From contig RQTK01000420.1 in the NCBI GenBank assembly GCA_003991915.1, positions 207,863-271,862 of the forward strand: a stretch of 64,000 nt of DNA, given 5' to 3'. Positions 24,401 through 35,710 of this stretch are shown piece after piece (positions within the stretch are counted from its first letter, which is position 1; each line of letters begins with the position of its first letter). The translations under genes and the position numbers were made by a program. The notes below the pieces were generated by a model, which made no database searches, was not told the origin of the DNA, and worked only from the letters and a program-made list of their open reading frames with translations. Origin of the DNA: Elysia chlorotica (taxonomy: Eukaryota > Mollusca > Gastropoda > Plakobranchidae).

Positions 24401-27201
24401 GGGCCTCAGACCCTGGCCTGGCTGCTGTGGCACAGACACCATGCTCACACCAGAGCTGCGTATGGGGGCAGCAGTTGGCATTCCTGGGGGGACCATAGGC
24501 TGGTCTGTGAAGATCAACAAAAAAAAAAAAAAAAAAAAATAGATGTCTTAGAAAGGTGATAAGAGGAAATTAGAAAAATGTCAAAGTAATGGTTGTTCTC
24601 GAAGAAGAACTTGTTGCTGGGTAAAAATATGTGTATTTGCACACAAAAAACAATTTTTTTTTTAAAGAAATTTTAGTATACATTCTTTAGTCTTGCCCTC
24701 CAAAACTAGATTTATATTCATTAAAAGTCCTAAAAATCTGGCTCACCTGGCTTCAGGTACAAAAAGTAAGAACTGAATATAGTGCATATTATTTACATAT
24801 AGATGTGATATATAAAAGACCAGAGAATTTTGATATTCAGACTTAAAACTAAAATACTTCTATTCCTACTTTCATATCATTCATATTGAATAAAGCAAGA
24901 TAAATCAAATCATATCAAAACAAATCCCCATAAAATACACAAGATTACAGCATTATCAACACTTGATTAACATTTTCCAATCATGTCACATACATAATGT
25001 GGGCATTCATATGCTCTTGTGCCAAAGTGCATACACACCTTCCATTTCATAATAATCAACACTAAAGCTTTTACCTTAAAAAAAAAAAATTTCAAAATAG
25101 TATGCACACTAGGAAAAGGCTTTAAATCATTCAATGTGAAACAGTTCAAGAAGTATTTTTCACACAGGTACAAAATGAACACTTCTACAATTTTAATAAA
25201 CAATTATATTATTAAACATGAAACTTTTTCTTCTTTTTTTTTTACACTAAATGTTTTACAAAACCTGCTTTCATGACCAGAGTGGGTAAATAATAACATA
25301 ACAGTTTCCTGGATGAAATTTTGAGCAATTACCTGATCCAGAGGACATCATTCTTCTTTCCTGACTTCCTCTCTGGGCCTCCAGTAATGCTAACTGCTGC
25401 TGCTCCATCAACTGCATCAATAGATGAATATAAAAATCATTCCAAAACCATTTGACTTAAAGATGTAAAATATGACAGAAAATCAATGTGAAAAGTAAAA
25501 TGTATGATAAAAATAACAAATGGGATTTACTAAACAAAATGAAGCATTTCACTCATAAATGCTTTGTTTAGCATATTCCTGTCAAAACATCCTCTAAGAT
25601 AAAAAAAAAAAAATAAGTAAATAAAGATTAAAAACGAATCCAAGAATATTCTTTTTAATTTGAATTATTTTGCGCGAACATGAATTGAAATCAGACATAC
25701 CAAAAACATTATAAGGATATCAGATATAACTCGTTTCATAACCATTCAATATGGCTTTCCAACTTCAATCTCTTTTAAATATCTTTTAAAGGGTAGTATA
25801 TTGTATAGCCTGATTAAGCCATCAAAATAATTGTTGCAAGAAACATACCTTACTAGATTTACACTGATATCTTTAAAACATCATTTAAAAAATCTGTGCA
25901 GGTTGATTTCATCCTTTCTTTTTTTATAAATAAATTCTAAATAACGGTACCCTATTTCTGAATTACATGTTGTCTAGAGGAGAAACTCTAAAGATGTTCA
26001 CCTGGTGCTGTGCTTCGCGTTGCTTTTCCAGATCAATAAGCTGTTGCTGTTGGCGCACTTTCATCATGAGATCTTCGTCCTGCTGTGGTGGGGGTGATGG
26101 TCCTCCCCCTCCCCCCATGTGCTGCTGCTGCCTCTCTTGCTGCTCCAGCATCTGTTGCTGCATGGCTACTTTCCAAGCAAGATTATCCTCTCTCTTTTTA
26201 TCATGCAAGGGAAATACAAATCAAGAGCTACAGATTTGTTTCGTTTATATGAAATATCTTTGTTTGGCAGCAAAATTGGATGTCATATTGAGGGAAAAAA
26301 ATTCTTTTTATCAGAAAACATTAGATTTCTTTTTGATGATTTAACAATTACATTTTTCAGATATCACGAACACTGTTAAGATACAAAATACTGTTGAACA
26401 AAATGATGTCAAGAGAGGCTCCCTAGTGAAAAACACTAAACATTCACATATTTTAATAATTGGGGTTAATTCTTACACTTAAAAAATAAATGGCTAACTT
26501 ATTTGTTTCTTTATCATAAACAGCGCCCACTATAAAGCATGGATTCAAGAGAATAAGAATTGCGGTAACATTTCAACTTCTCAATTGTATTTGCCAAAAA
26601 ATTTTAAATGCTCAGGATTTTTACGAGGTAAAAAAAAAACTCAATTGTCTTTTGTTTTACTCATTTAAAGAAAGGATTTTCATTGCAAACAGCAGAGATA
26701 AAATCATCATTTAAGGCTTACCTGATCACCTGGTCCATGATCTGAACCCTATTTGAACATAAGAAATGAAACAATAGTTGGAATGTTTATGATAATCATA
26801 AAGAACAATCCAAAGGGATGTTCACTGTAAAGAGTCAAAATACACAGGATAAAAGAAATACTTATTTTTTAAATCCAATGCACAATGACAATGAGTCTTT
26901 GTTTTAAATTAAATAAAGAGATTATCCACTATGGGTCTCAAGGCCATATTAAAAATAATAATGCTTTTACCTGGTAGTAGTAATTTTTTCAATTTTAAAG
27001 TCGTCTAATAAAATGTAATATTGTTTGAAAAGTTGATCAATAGAAACAGGTAATCCATACATATTATTAAATTAATGACCATATATTATTTTCTAACGCA
27101 AAGTCCGCTAAAAATGAGAGAGGGAGAGAGACAGAGAGAGAGAGAGAGAGACATGTGAAAATCACTGTAGTACAAAACAAGTTACATTTACTTACATCCA
27201 T
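12437..27201 (-). CDS. SF3B2: Splicing factor 3B subunit 2 (SF3b145/SAP145), complete, 21 exons
   Basis: SF3B2 is part of SF3b in the nuclear U2 snRNP and helps tether U2 to the branch-point region. Exons in transcript order: 27201-27196, 26748-26722, 26193-26002, 25411-25333, 24504-24343, 23783-23245, 22648-22528, 21960-21842, 21650-21532, 20786-20708, 20381-20265, 19739-19653, 19320-19246, 18778-18626, 17822-17583, 17050-16943, 15523-15416, 15059-14926, 14053-13852, 13088-12903, 12502-12437. They total 2919 nt (972 codons plus stop) and every phase matches. Order: Gln-rich coiled coil (~12-100), Pro/Gly/Met-rich part (~100-335), PQALEKMLEFKNQR (~350), acidic and Lys-rich stretches, the DUF382 core (~540-670; VVEMHDVTARDPRLLVHLK), the PSP motif (~690-745; KVPPPWLIAMQRYGPPPSYP), and C-terminus KKYKEFKF. 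ATG 27201 has an in-frame TGA two codons upstream. No N-terminal SAP motif is seen, unlike vertebrate SF3B2. Human SF3B2 is about 895 residues. Confidence 0.96.
13147..13850. repeat. Intronic tandem duplication, 394-bp offset, in SF3B2
   Basis: The stretch at about 13147-13456 recurs almost identically at 13541-13850. An extra partial copy of its second half sits between them (13457-13538). The copied block ends at GAAACATAC, the context of the exon donor at 13851, so the duplicate carries a decoy 5' splice-site sequence without exon. Confidence 0.8.
18172..18355. other. Sequence gap (N)
   Basis: About 184 unresolved positions with a few called bases scattered at both edges, inside the SF3B2 intron between exons 18626-18778 and 17583-17822. 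The flanking exons join in frame, so no coding exon needs to lie in the gap. Confidence 0.97.
24165..24220 (-). mobile_element. SINE tail fragment
   Basis: GGATCCCAAGACCACAGTCT followed by ACATATGAGACAGGGCAG matches the reverse complement of the SINE 3' module. It lies inside an SF3B2 intron. Confidence 0.55.
27119..27152. repeat. (GA)n microsatellite, SF3B2 first intron
   Basis: Short GA run about 45 bp inside the first intron of SF3B2. Confidence 0.9.
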
Positions 27202-27239
27202 GATTCAGGCAAAATGAGAACGCTTTTCCCAATAACAAC

Positions 27240-27759
27240 ACGGAAGTTTTGTTGAACTGAATTTATCAGCTCCTGCTTAATGGAAGAAAATTCAAAAGTA
27301 AACATGTCAATAAGATTTGGATTTGTTGTCACTGAGTTTGATACACTGTCTAGCTCTTGCTGGTTTTGTTTTGCTTTTCTTTGAAAATAACATAATCATG
27401 AGGGATAAATTACAATTGATTCATTATATTCTAGTCAAAGACTTGTAAGCCATTATTTGATTTTGGATATTTATGATGATCAAATCATGACAAATGGCCA
27501 AATTTATAAGTGAAATTTATCAGTATTATAATTATTTTAGGTACTCCTTAATAGGAATATGAAAAAGCCTGTGGGAAGAGAAGAAAAGGAAGCAGACAGA
27601 TAGAGATTAAGAAAAATAGACCCAGAGAGAGGAAAAATTGAGATAGTCAAGAAGGAGAAACGAAAGCTGGGAGGAAGAGTTAGAGTTGATGTGCTTACAT
27701 ATGTATGGGTGGTGGGGGAATAATGAGAAAAGAAAGCAGAGAGCCAGAGAAGAAGACTG

Positions 27760-27791
<32 letters not shown>

Positions 27792-28400
27792 TGAGACCAT
27801 GACTTTTTCCACTTTCAGAACAGTATGCTAAGTTGCCTACAATTTTGTTTTGGATTAAGTTTCTTTTGATTTTTATAATCCACAAAAGATTAGGCAAGTT
27901 CAACAAATAAAGCACACTTTGAGGGGAAACGAAGCCATAAATGATCCCTAAAACTGACCTGGAGTAGAAGTAGAGGATTCTATATATATATTCTAGCTCT
28001 AGAGATCATGTGGACACCAGGACACAGCCCTGAAGTAACAGTTTTAAAGGATTTGAAAGAAAACAAAACAAAAATCTGTGCTTTCTGACACAAACCAATT
28101 CTACTTTTAACTCTGTGTCAATAGACGTTTCATCTACCAACACAACTGTGACAGAGCTACTAGGTGTCAATTGACATTACCATATTATAAGAGGCAAGTT
28201 GATTGGATTGATATAAAAACTTTGGCCGTTGGTAGACACTACGCAGTTCGTGTTCAGAAAGTCAAACTTGTTCACTGTGCAGTTCCCGTGAAGAAAGCCG
28301 AAAAAAGTCGTCCAAACTAGTAAAACTTGTAACACCTCAACGGACGACATGCTGCCTGCTCGAAGTCAAAGTGCCTCCTTCGACCGCATTGCATTGCAGT
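27240..28400. other. SF3B2 upstream region, no further gene
   Basis: This holds the SF3B2 5' flank and presumed promoter. I see no TATA box that I would assign. A GA microsatellite is at 27756-27786. ORFs here derive from the repeat. Confidence 0.55.
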
Positions 28401-28415
28401 GAGTAACTCAGAGAG

Positions 28416-28710
28416 AGACTGATCAACTGTAGATCTAAGCTTTGTGGAAGTGAAACAACAAAGAAGGTCCGTTCTGACCTTATAGATTTTACTGCGCGTT
28501 TAGAAAGCTTAACTTTCCCACAACGAACTGCGCTGCGAGCTCCCACTTCGAAAAATAGGAATAAACAAAATGATTAAATTACAGAAAACAATCTTAGTTC
28601 TTTTCCAATTGATTAAAATTACTTTTGACACGCAAAAATAGGAGATGGATTTTGTCGGACGCACATATATATCTGAATCAACCTAACGTACTTGAGTACC
28701 AATCAAGTTA
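28416..28710 (+). pseudogene. Merlin transposase 3'-end fragment (second copy)
   Basis: Near duplicate of 30340-30625, about 90% identical by eye and in the same orientation. It encodes the C-terminal end of the Merlin-like transposase, ending CGSETTKKVRSD...RNKQND, then the 3' flank through TACTTGAGTACCAATCAAGTT. The rest of the transposase is absent here. A GAT/GAC microsatellite starts about 40 bp after it. Confidence 0.7.
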
Positions 28711-28744
28711 TAATAATAATAAAGTGAATATGAATAATAACAAC

Positions 28745-28774
28745 AACAACAGCGACGACGGCGAGGGCGACGAC

Positions 28775-28825
<51 letters not shown>

Positions 28826-28830
28826 AGTAA
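28745..28830. repeat. (GAC/GAT)n trinucleotide repeat
   Basis: AAC, GAC and GAT triplets in succession, ending in about 18 GAT units. The open frame through it is repeat-driven. Confidence 0.93.
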
Positions 28831-29581
28831 TAATGATAATACAATATAGTTATAATTTTTGGTACAACCTTTAGATTCAAGCAACCCATATGGCTCCAAG
28901 TGAAACATGTTATAAGCAAGTGTTGGTTCACCAAGAAATTCCAACCCAAGGCTGCCGGAAGAATAGCCTTTTGGTTATATGTCTGGTTACCGGACGAATA
29001 GCCACTTCCTAAACTGAAACAAGGAACTTGCGTGTTTCATGCCTTTTGTGGATTTAGAGATTCTAGATCTCCAGCTGTACATGTCATGACTGTAGGCTAC
29101 TAGGCCATCAAAACTAGATTAATCGCTCTATTATCCATCTATATATAATTTAGATTTAAATATAGGTCAAGACCTAGATCTTGTCTGTGGAAAATTGCCA
29201 TTGAAAATAACTTTTTGGTAAGATCTAGATATAGGACTGTTACTCAGTTACAAAATTGGTACATTCTAAGTTAACTGATATGAATATATGGTACTATCGC
29301 AATATATTGGACCCGGGTTTGTTTACACTCAACCGGAAGGTAAGATTTTTTTAGTATGCCAGATTGTTTTTTTCTGAGCCAAAATCTTTTTTTTTTTAAC
29401 TCCTTATTTTTTAAAGGCCAAAATTTTGCAAATTATTTTCAAATTTTTCGTGATATTTTTTTTAACAATTCTACAATGATATAATGAAAGTTTTTGGCGC
29501 GCTCATTTCTTCCACGCTCATTTCTTCCATTTTCTTCCATGCCATGGCGCTGCAGCTTCTCTATGCATATGCAAAAAGTGA

Positions 29582-30496
29582 AATAGATGCTATTACTTTT
29601 TTAAACAAAATAACAACTTATTAAGAAGAATTCCTCCGAATTGCCAAACCTGTGGAAGGGTTACCACTTTGATTAAACAGAGTGCAACCAGCGAACACCG
29701 TTTTTGGCGTTGCCCGTCGCACAAAAGAAAAAAAAATTCTTTAAGGAAAGATTCATACTGGAGTGGGAGCCGTATGCTACTTCGAAATTTACTAGAATTA
29801 CTTTTTTAAGTGGGCGTACGAGGTGCCCGTAACAACCGTATCTGAACTAACAGATAGTGAAAAAAACAAAATAACAGTATGGTTCAGTGGTTCGCCTTTC
29901 AGAAACGTGTGTAGTTGGTGGCTGCTGAACAATCCATACCAGATTGGCGGACCAGGTTTGACCGTAGAAATCGACGAAAGTCTTGTTGCCCGCCGAAAAA
30001 ACGAAGTTGGGAGAGTTGTTCAGCAGAAGTGGGTTTTTGGGGGCATTTGTAGGGAGACTGGAAGAGGATTCCTTGTCCTCATTCCAAACAAAGAAGCTGA
30101 TACTTTGTTGCCCCTTGTAAGGGACCACATAGCCCCAGGATCAATAATTCACTCAGACGGACTTACAACGGGATTGTGAACTTACCAGTCATACCAGCTT
30201 ACCAACACCTTGTTGTCAACCACAACCAACATTTTGTGGATCCACAGACTGGTGCATGCACAAACAGTGTCGAATGTTATTGGAAAAATGCAAACAAAAA
30301 AAGGTTCAAGTCTATGATTGGAGTTCATAACACGCAAATGATCAACTGTAGATCTAAGCTTTGTGAAAGTGAAACAACAAAGAAGGTCTGTTCTGACGTC
30401 ATAGATTTTACTGTGCGTTTAGAAAGCCGCACTTCCCCGCAACGAACTGCGCTGCGAGCTCCCACTTCAAAAAATAGGAATAAAGAAAATGATTAA
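29582..30496 (+). pseudogene. Merlin-family (IS1595/ISXO2-like) DDE transposase, frameshifted
   Basis: Merlin elements are eukaryotic cut-and-paste DNA transposons related to bacterial IS1016/IS1595. Open segments run 29582-29806, 29823-30178 and 30176-30496 with breaks near 29805 and 30165. The N-terminal part has a zinc-ribbon-like TCGR...WRC block and a helix ending KWAYE. The core reads QIGGPGLTVEIDESLVARRK, then KWVFGGICRETGRGFLV, LLPLVRDHIAPGSIIHSDG, LVVNHNQHFVDP and TNSVECYW. I read the catalytic triad as D in IDES, D in HSDG and E in NSVE, and all three are present. The frame breaks make it nonfunctional as read. Terminal inverted repeats were not identified. A second 3' copy lies at 28416. 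Confidence 0.88.
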
Positions 30497-30729
30497 ATTA
30501 CAGAAAACGGTCTTAATTCTTTTCCAATTAATTTTTATTTTTGACGTATGCAAAGATATGAGATCGGACGCACTTATAGTTTATCTCAATCAACCAAACG
30601 TACTTGAGTATCAATCAAGTTATTTTGCCTTCGGTAGGCCTACATTGATTGAAATTGCTCGCCATGTAAAGCAAACACTGTGCGGACCGCAGTGGAAAGG
30701 CCTACTTGTTAGGATTGTTATATTGGAGT

Positions 30730-31080
30730 AGAGCAGTATCTAAATTGAAAGCACAGCAATGCAATAAACATCTAGATTCTAGATTAGCACAGCGATGCAA
30801 TAAACATATCGATCTAGATTAAGAATCTACACTAGATTCCAGTGTAGCCAGTCTTGACGGTATAGATCTAGATCTAGATTCTAAAAGATCATTGATTAGT
30901 ATTATTATTTATATTAAAGACCTAGAGATCTAGAATCTAGATTCTATTTCTATTATAATCTAAAAATTCTAGTCTAGATTAGAAATATACGTAACATAGT
31001 ATCTATAGGATAAATCTAGTCTATCTAGATCTAATCATCTATAGATAGATTAGACTAGATCTAAATCATGACTCTTTGCA
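30730..31080. repeat. TCTAGA/AGATCT-rich degenerate repeat
   Basis: Dense TCTAGA, AGATCT and CTAGATC words, with a short direct repeat of GCAATAAACAT. Similar but shorter patches occur at 29100-29240 and 27990-28010. It is low complexity with no ORF. Confidence 0.6.
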
Positions 31081-32435
31081 AGCGCAGGAGCAGTTCTTAC
31101 CTCTATGAATTTAAGCCAGGCTTGAATATATATATTATTTAAATTTAGTTTTCAATACTTATGCAAGCGCAAGTAAACACAACGTTTAATGGACTATTGG
31201 TGTGTACCACTCGGAGGACAGGCAGACGCCATTTTGGGTAAACTAAATTAAAAAATTGCTTTTGCTTTGATACGAAACAAATCTGAGATCTAAAAGCTCG
31301 GAAGTGTCTATTCCCTCTCGCACAAGTACCATCAGGGACTATCATAATAATATTATTTGAGCGGTGCCACCTCGTAACATAGAAAAGGCATAGTAAGTAA
31401 AATAATTAAAACGTTGCTGTAACGCTTACAGTTCTTCTTAAATGTGAATAAGAACACAGACGAAGTGTTAACTAGCATTGTATATACACTATATTTACGA
31501 CCCATTATTATAAACCTGGGAGGTGGGTGGATGCGTGTGCGTACCAGAGCAAGGGAATGAAATGTGGATTTTGTTAAGCTTGCCAAAAAGTGGGCGCATG
31601 CTATAGATCTATACACAGACTATTAATTTTTTTTAATATGTGGAGGTAAAGGCTGGGGTTGGAGACCAAAGAAATTCTTGTGAATTTTGGGATGGACGAA
31701 GCTTTCAGATACGTTTGAAGTGTGCTAAAACTTAAAACTGTGTCTTTTTATGGTCTATAACTTTAAGAATTACATTTTCAGGAACAGATATACCAAATCT
31801 GTCGTATTGTGGAGGCAAAATATCTTATCGATCATCTTTGTAAAGTTTTGTTGAGATTTCTCGTTTTTGCATTTGCTTGCTTTTTGCAATCGTTTGTTTT
31901 GGCATATTTATTGTGGATAAACTTGTTGATTAGAAAAAAGGCCCGTACATGTATCTACACTTTGTAGTAGGTTGTTTTTTTTTTAGATTGGTTGAAGGTT
32001 TAAGAAAGAAAACACTATATTATGATAAAAGTATGACGCATATAACGAATTAAATCAATGAAAGGCGATTTATTATCAGCTCTTCTAGCACTTTTACTGA
32101 TGTAACTGCTCAGTAGGCAGAACAAAGTCGTAAACACAGACCATTGGATACCCAAGTTAACCTACCTTTTTAACGTTCCCTAACTTAAATTCACATGGAT
32201 CTAATTAAAGTAAAAAATATGGCACTCGTAAGTTAGTCTTTGTTGGTGAAACAAAGCACCTTTAGGAGTTAATAACAAAATATGAGTGGATTTTTCAGAT
32301 TGAATGTGTTACTTTTGTAACGGGTTGAGAGCAAAAACAATGCACATAGAAAGTTTCAATTCTTTTGAAGCAGTGGTTTCTATGTAATCCTTGATACAAA
32401 ATATGTCATGTTTTTAATATAGGTCTATGCGCAGC
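31081..32435. other. No gene recognised
   Basis: AT-rich intergenic sequence. Short minus-strand ORFs at 31145-31616 have no recognisable domain or splice context. A CCATTTTGG motif near 31230 resembles a YY1 site but is not near a mapped gene start. Confidence 0.55.
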
Positions 32436-32439
32436 CATA

Positions 32440-32640
32440 GTTTAGAACATGTTATTACAACTGGCAAAATGAACGGGAAGAGGGCAAGAGGAAGACAAAG
32501 AAAAGATCTGGGACGGGCTATGAAGATGGGTCAGTGGAAGCAAAGGGATTGATCTCTTTGTGAAATTCGAGGATAGAGAGATGCGGAGGGACATAGTCGC
32601 CAGCTCCAAACGGCACGGCGCTCCGTGGTTAAATTCACAT
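32440..32640 (+). mobile_element. Non-LTR retrotransposon 3'-end relic
   Basis: The decayed frame reads AKMNGKRARGRQRKDLG, then a stop, then EDREMRRDIVASSKRHGAPW, the hallmark end of RTE-like ORF2 proteins. It is a relative of 455-645. Confidence 0.7.
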
Positions 32641-33070
32641 TTTGTGTACGCTTTTATTGGCCACATTTGAGACAAATGTGTTTAATGCCTTGTCAATAAT
32701 TTTAATGCTAATTATTGACCAGATTAGGAGGAGATAGAGCAGGAATAAATAAATGTTAACTTTTATAATACAACCTTTTCTTTAATCTGCGTTTTGTTTA
32801 GTTTATTTAAATCAAGATTATGTACCTGTATCAGTCGTGCATTTTTTTTTGGTTGTTTTTGTTTTCTTTGTTGGTTGTTGTTTTGTTGGGGTTTTTTTTG
32901 GAAAAAGGGGGGGGGGGTGTTGTTCATTTAACTCTAAACCAATTACCTATAATCAATATATACTACCCATGTTTTTTTGTGTTCTTTACCTTCTACAAGT
33001 GGAACATATTAATAAAATTATATTTTGGATTCTATCTCACGTTCCTGTTTCCTCCCTTCTGTTCGCCACA

Positions 33071-33790
33071 TATCTCTATCTATCTATCGCTGTGCCGTCC
33101 CGTCTCCGAGGTGGGCTGTCATTCGGCGCCATCTTTCACGGTCCAAGGCTGCTTCACAGGCTACACTCAGTCGTAACTGTGATGTCTCCTGTATGTTGGC
33201 AAGCCATGACTGCCTCTTCCTTCCTCTACCACGCTTCCCTTCAACCTTGCCTTCCACAACTCTTTTCTGGATGCTACAGTGTCTTCTTATGGCCATAGTA
33301 TGCCAGTTTTCTTCTTTGGATTAATTGCAGCAGTTCTGGTTTCTGCATGCCAACTTTTCCAAACCTCCTTATTTGTCACCTTATCTTTCCAAGAAATCTT
33401 TCTTCTTTGGATTAACATTTCCAAGGCATCTATTCTCTTCTCTATAGACGTATTTAATGTCCATGTTTCACTTGCATATAAGAACGGTGACCACACAAAA
33501 CATTTCATTGTTCTCAGTCTGGTTAGCACACTCACTCTTTTGTTGGTCAGTGTTTGTGAGTATTTTGAGAAGGCATTTTTGGCGATGGTGATGCGTCTCT
33601 TTATTTCTGAATCAGACCTACCATCTGTTGTTATTAACTGGCCCAAATAAACAAACTGGTCAATCTGCTCAATGGACTTGCCTTTAACCTTTATTTCTGC
33701 TTTAGGTGGCTCTTTCTTGGATATAACCATAACCTTGGTCTTCTTCATATTCATAAGTAGCCACATATCATCAAAATATATTATAGTGAG
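33071..33790 (-). mobile_element. RTE-like LINE, 5'-truncated, with tetranucleotide tail
   Basis: The minus strand encodes the reverse-transcriptase thumb and connector: FVYLGQLITTDGRSDSEIKR, RLRTMKCFVWSPFLYASETW. After a frameshift near 33290 it encodes the terminal GRGRKRQSWLANIQE...DRERWRRMTAHLGDGT. The 3' end passes into a short (GATA)n tail at about 33071-33090, typical of RTE insertions. Only the C-terminal third of ORF2 is present, with no endonuclease and no active-site part of the RT. Confidence 0.85.
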
Positions 33791-34750
33791 TGAGTTTGTT
33801 TTTACGGCACGTTCACACGGTAACGGCCATATTGTGCCCATGATGTGCTAAGACAGTTAATACATTATACTAGTAGCAGTGGCGACTCCTTGGGTGGCAA
33901 AAGTATAAAAAATGTGCATGAATAGACTGGTTACAAGGAAATGGTATGTACAGCGATTTAAAGGATTCATGTGTAGGATTATCACAGCTAGATTTTATTA
34001 TACACACCAATGTCCTTCAGGTACCCGAGTAGGCGCTGAGGACTAACTTGGGTAAATATGCTCTCTAATAGTTTGGAAGCATGGTATATTTTTCTTTCCT
34101 GGTGAATAAGTGGACATTCAACCAGAACGTGCACTGCATTCCATACTAAAAAAGCGCCGCGTTTCTTGTGGGTCTAATCACATTCAAACTGTTAATGACT
34201 TAAAACAAAATGTAAAACAGTCGATAGTTCAATAGTAAAAGACGTTCTCTTTTCTTAAGCATGAATAAGAAAGTTGCCGTTGCCGTTGTTGATGTTGAAA
34301 ATTGCTGTTGTTGTTGATGTTTTTGCTCTTTTTTTTTTTCAAAACAATTTCCCATTTCACTGAATTTTGCGAAAATGGATAGTTTTGCACGACAATGGTG
34401 GCCTAACTATGTTATTTTTTTTTTTGTTAAAAATTTTTAGCACAGATAGAAAAGAGTTAAAGGGACTACTCGGAAGGTTTGTTTCTCAGCCTATTCAGAA
34501 CACTCGGTTACAATGTAAACGTTATGCCTACTTGTGTCTAATAAGTCAATAAAATATCTCACTGGATTCAATGTTTCCCATTTTTCCGAGATTTTATCTT
34601 CTTTCTTCTACTACACTACGGGTCTGTACCTACAGTCCAAATATGTGGGCTCTCTTCTTTTGGTTAGCTTATCTTGCTGTGAGATGTAGCTCACCGGACT
34701 ATTCAAATACTGTACGATCCCCAGCTGATCTTGTCTGCGTTATTGTTGTT
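33791..34750. other. Repeat-derived sequence, no gene
   Basis: Starts with a block (TTACGGCACGTTCACACGGT and GTAACGGCCATATTG) that has a degenerate relative near 58296-58330. The remainder is AT-rich with no supported ORF. Confidence 0.5.
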
Positions 34751-34751
34751 T

Positions 34752-35000
34752 CAGACCAGTCTAGTATGCCCTGATCTATAACTGCACTAGCTTCATCAAG
34801 AGATCGGTGGTTCGAACCCTGATGATTTCGTTCCCTACTAACTGCTTGGGCCAGTTTAATGTGACCGGCTGAGACAGGAGTCATGATATCCACGCACTGT
34901 CTCGTGTGTAGCAGCACATAAAATTGTCAGACGTCAGTCTTAGGGCCAGTCCACAATATAGCCTATACAGTGCTGATGTTGGATGTTAAACCAACTCAAC
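34752..35000 (+). mobile_element. Near full-length tRNA-derived SINE
   Basis: tRNA-like head with B box GGTTCGAACCC near 34810, then a middle block ACTGCTTGGGCCAGTTTAATG, GACCGGCTGAGACAGGAGTC, then ATAAAATTGTCAGACGTCAG and the terminal GTTGGATGTTAAACCAACTC. It has the same order and spacing as 48986-49256. Confidence 0.8.
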
Positions 35001-35229
35001 TACAACTGTTGCATCTTGTAATATGGCTCCATAAGACTACCTGGTTCAACTGGTTGGGCCTAACTGTAAAGTACACGCCCACCCCCAGCGACTTGTATCT
35101 TGTTTCCAGAGGGTGCAGAGTGAAAAGATTTATTTTCTTTGGTTACTTTAACGTTGGTCTCTTCATGAGTATTTGTAACTTTTCTTCTGAACATTAGTTA
35201 GTAACACACTTTTTTGTTGGTGTGTATGG

Positions 35230-35480
35230 TTTTATTTGTCTTATGAGTTCCCACTCTATTTAGTGCTGTGTTGTTTTTCAGTGTCCAAATATGCTTTTTT
35301 GTAAGGGTTGTACCTCATTTTGAACTTGTTTTCAGTGAGCCCTATGTAAGTTTCTTTCTTGTTAGTTTTTGTTTCCTTGACTGAGACTTTATAGTTTATA
35401 TATACAACACATTTTCCTACACAGTTTCCTATTATAATTTTGCACAAACATGTTTTTGTCTGAACTAATGCCTTTGCATA
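35230..35480 (-). pseudogene. Penelope-like element GIY-YIG endonuclease relic
   Basis: The minus-strand frame 35447-35256 contains KETYIGLTENKFKMRYNPYK preceded by CVVYINYKVSV. This is the start of a GIY-YIG domain in the YIGLTE...RYxxHK form used by Penelope-like retroelements (V-Y-x-N... then YIGLTE, then R). The upstream part is interrupted and no reverse transcriptase is recognisable nearby. Family assignment is by motif recognition only. Confidence 0.6.
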
Positions 35481-35639
35481 CCCGGTAGTTGTAATGGAAA
35501 TGAAATAATATTGTCTATGCCTTATTTGAAAAAATGTGATAATGAAACTGTATAACGTAGCATTAAGCGACTTGAGTTAAGTTTTCCTGGAGAAGTCTCT
35601 CTTTAAATTATATGTATTCTTTCTTTCTTTTCGTATAAT

Positions 35640-35710
35640 TATTGTTATTATGATGATGATGATTATTATTATTGTTGTTGTTATTATAATTATTATTATT
35701 ATTATTATTG
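35640..35710. repeat. (ATT)n-rich repeat
   Basis: Imperfect ATT/GTT triplets with no coding context. Confidence 0.85.

Noticed and set aside
29582..30496. Recent bacterial gene transfer of an ISXO2-like transposase
   Set aside because: Merlin transposons are eukaryotic relatives of these insertion sequences, the copy is AT-rich like its surroundings, and a second decayed copy is nearby.
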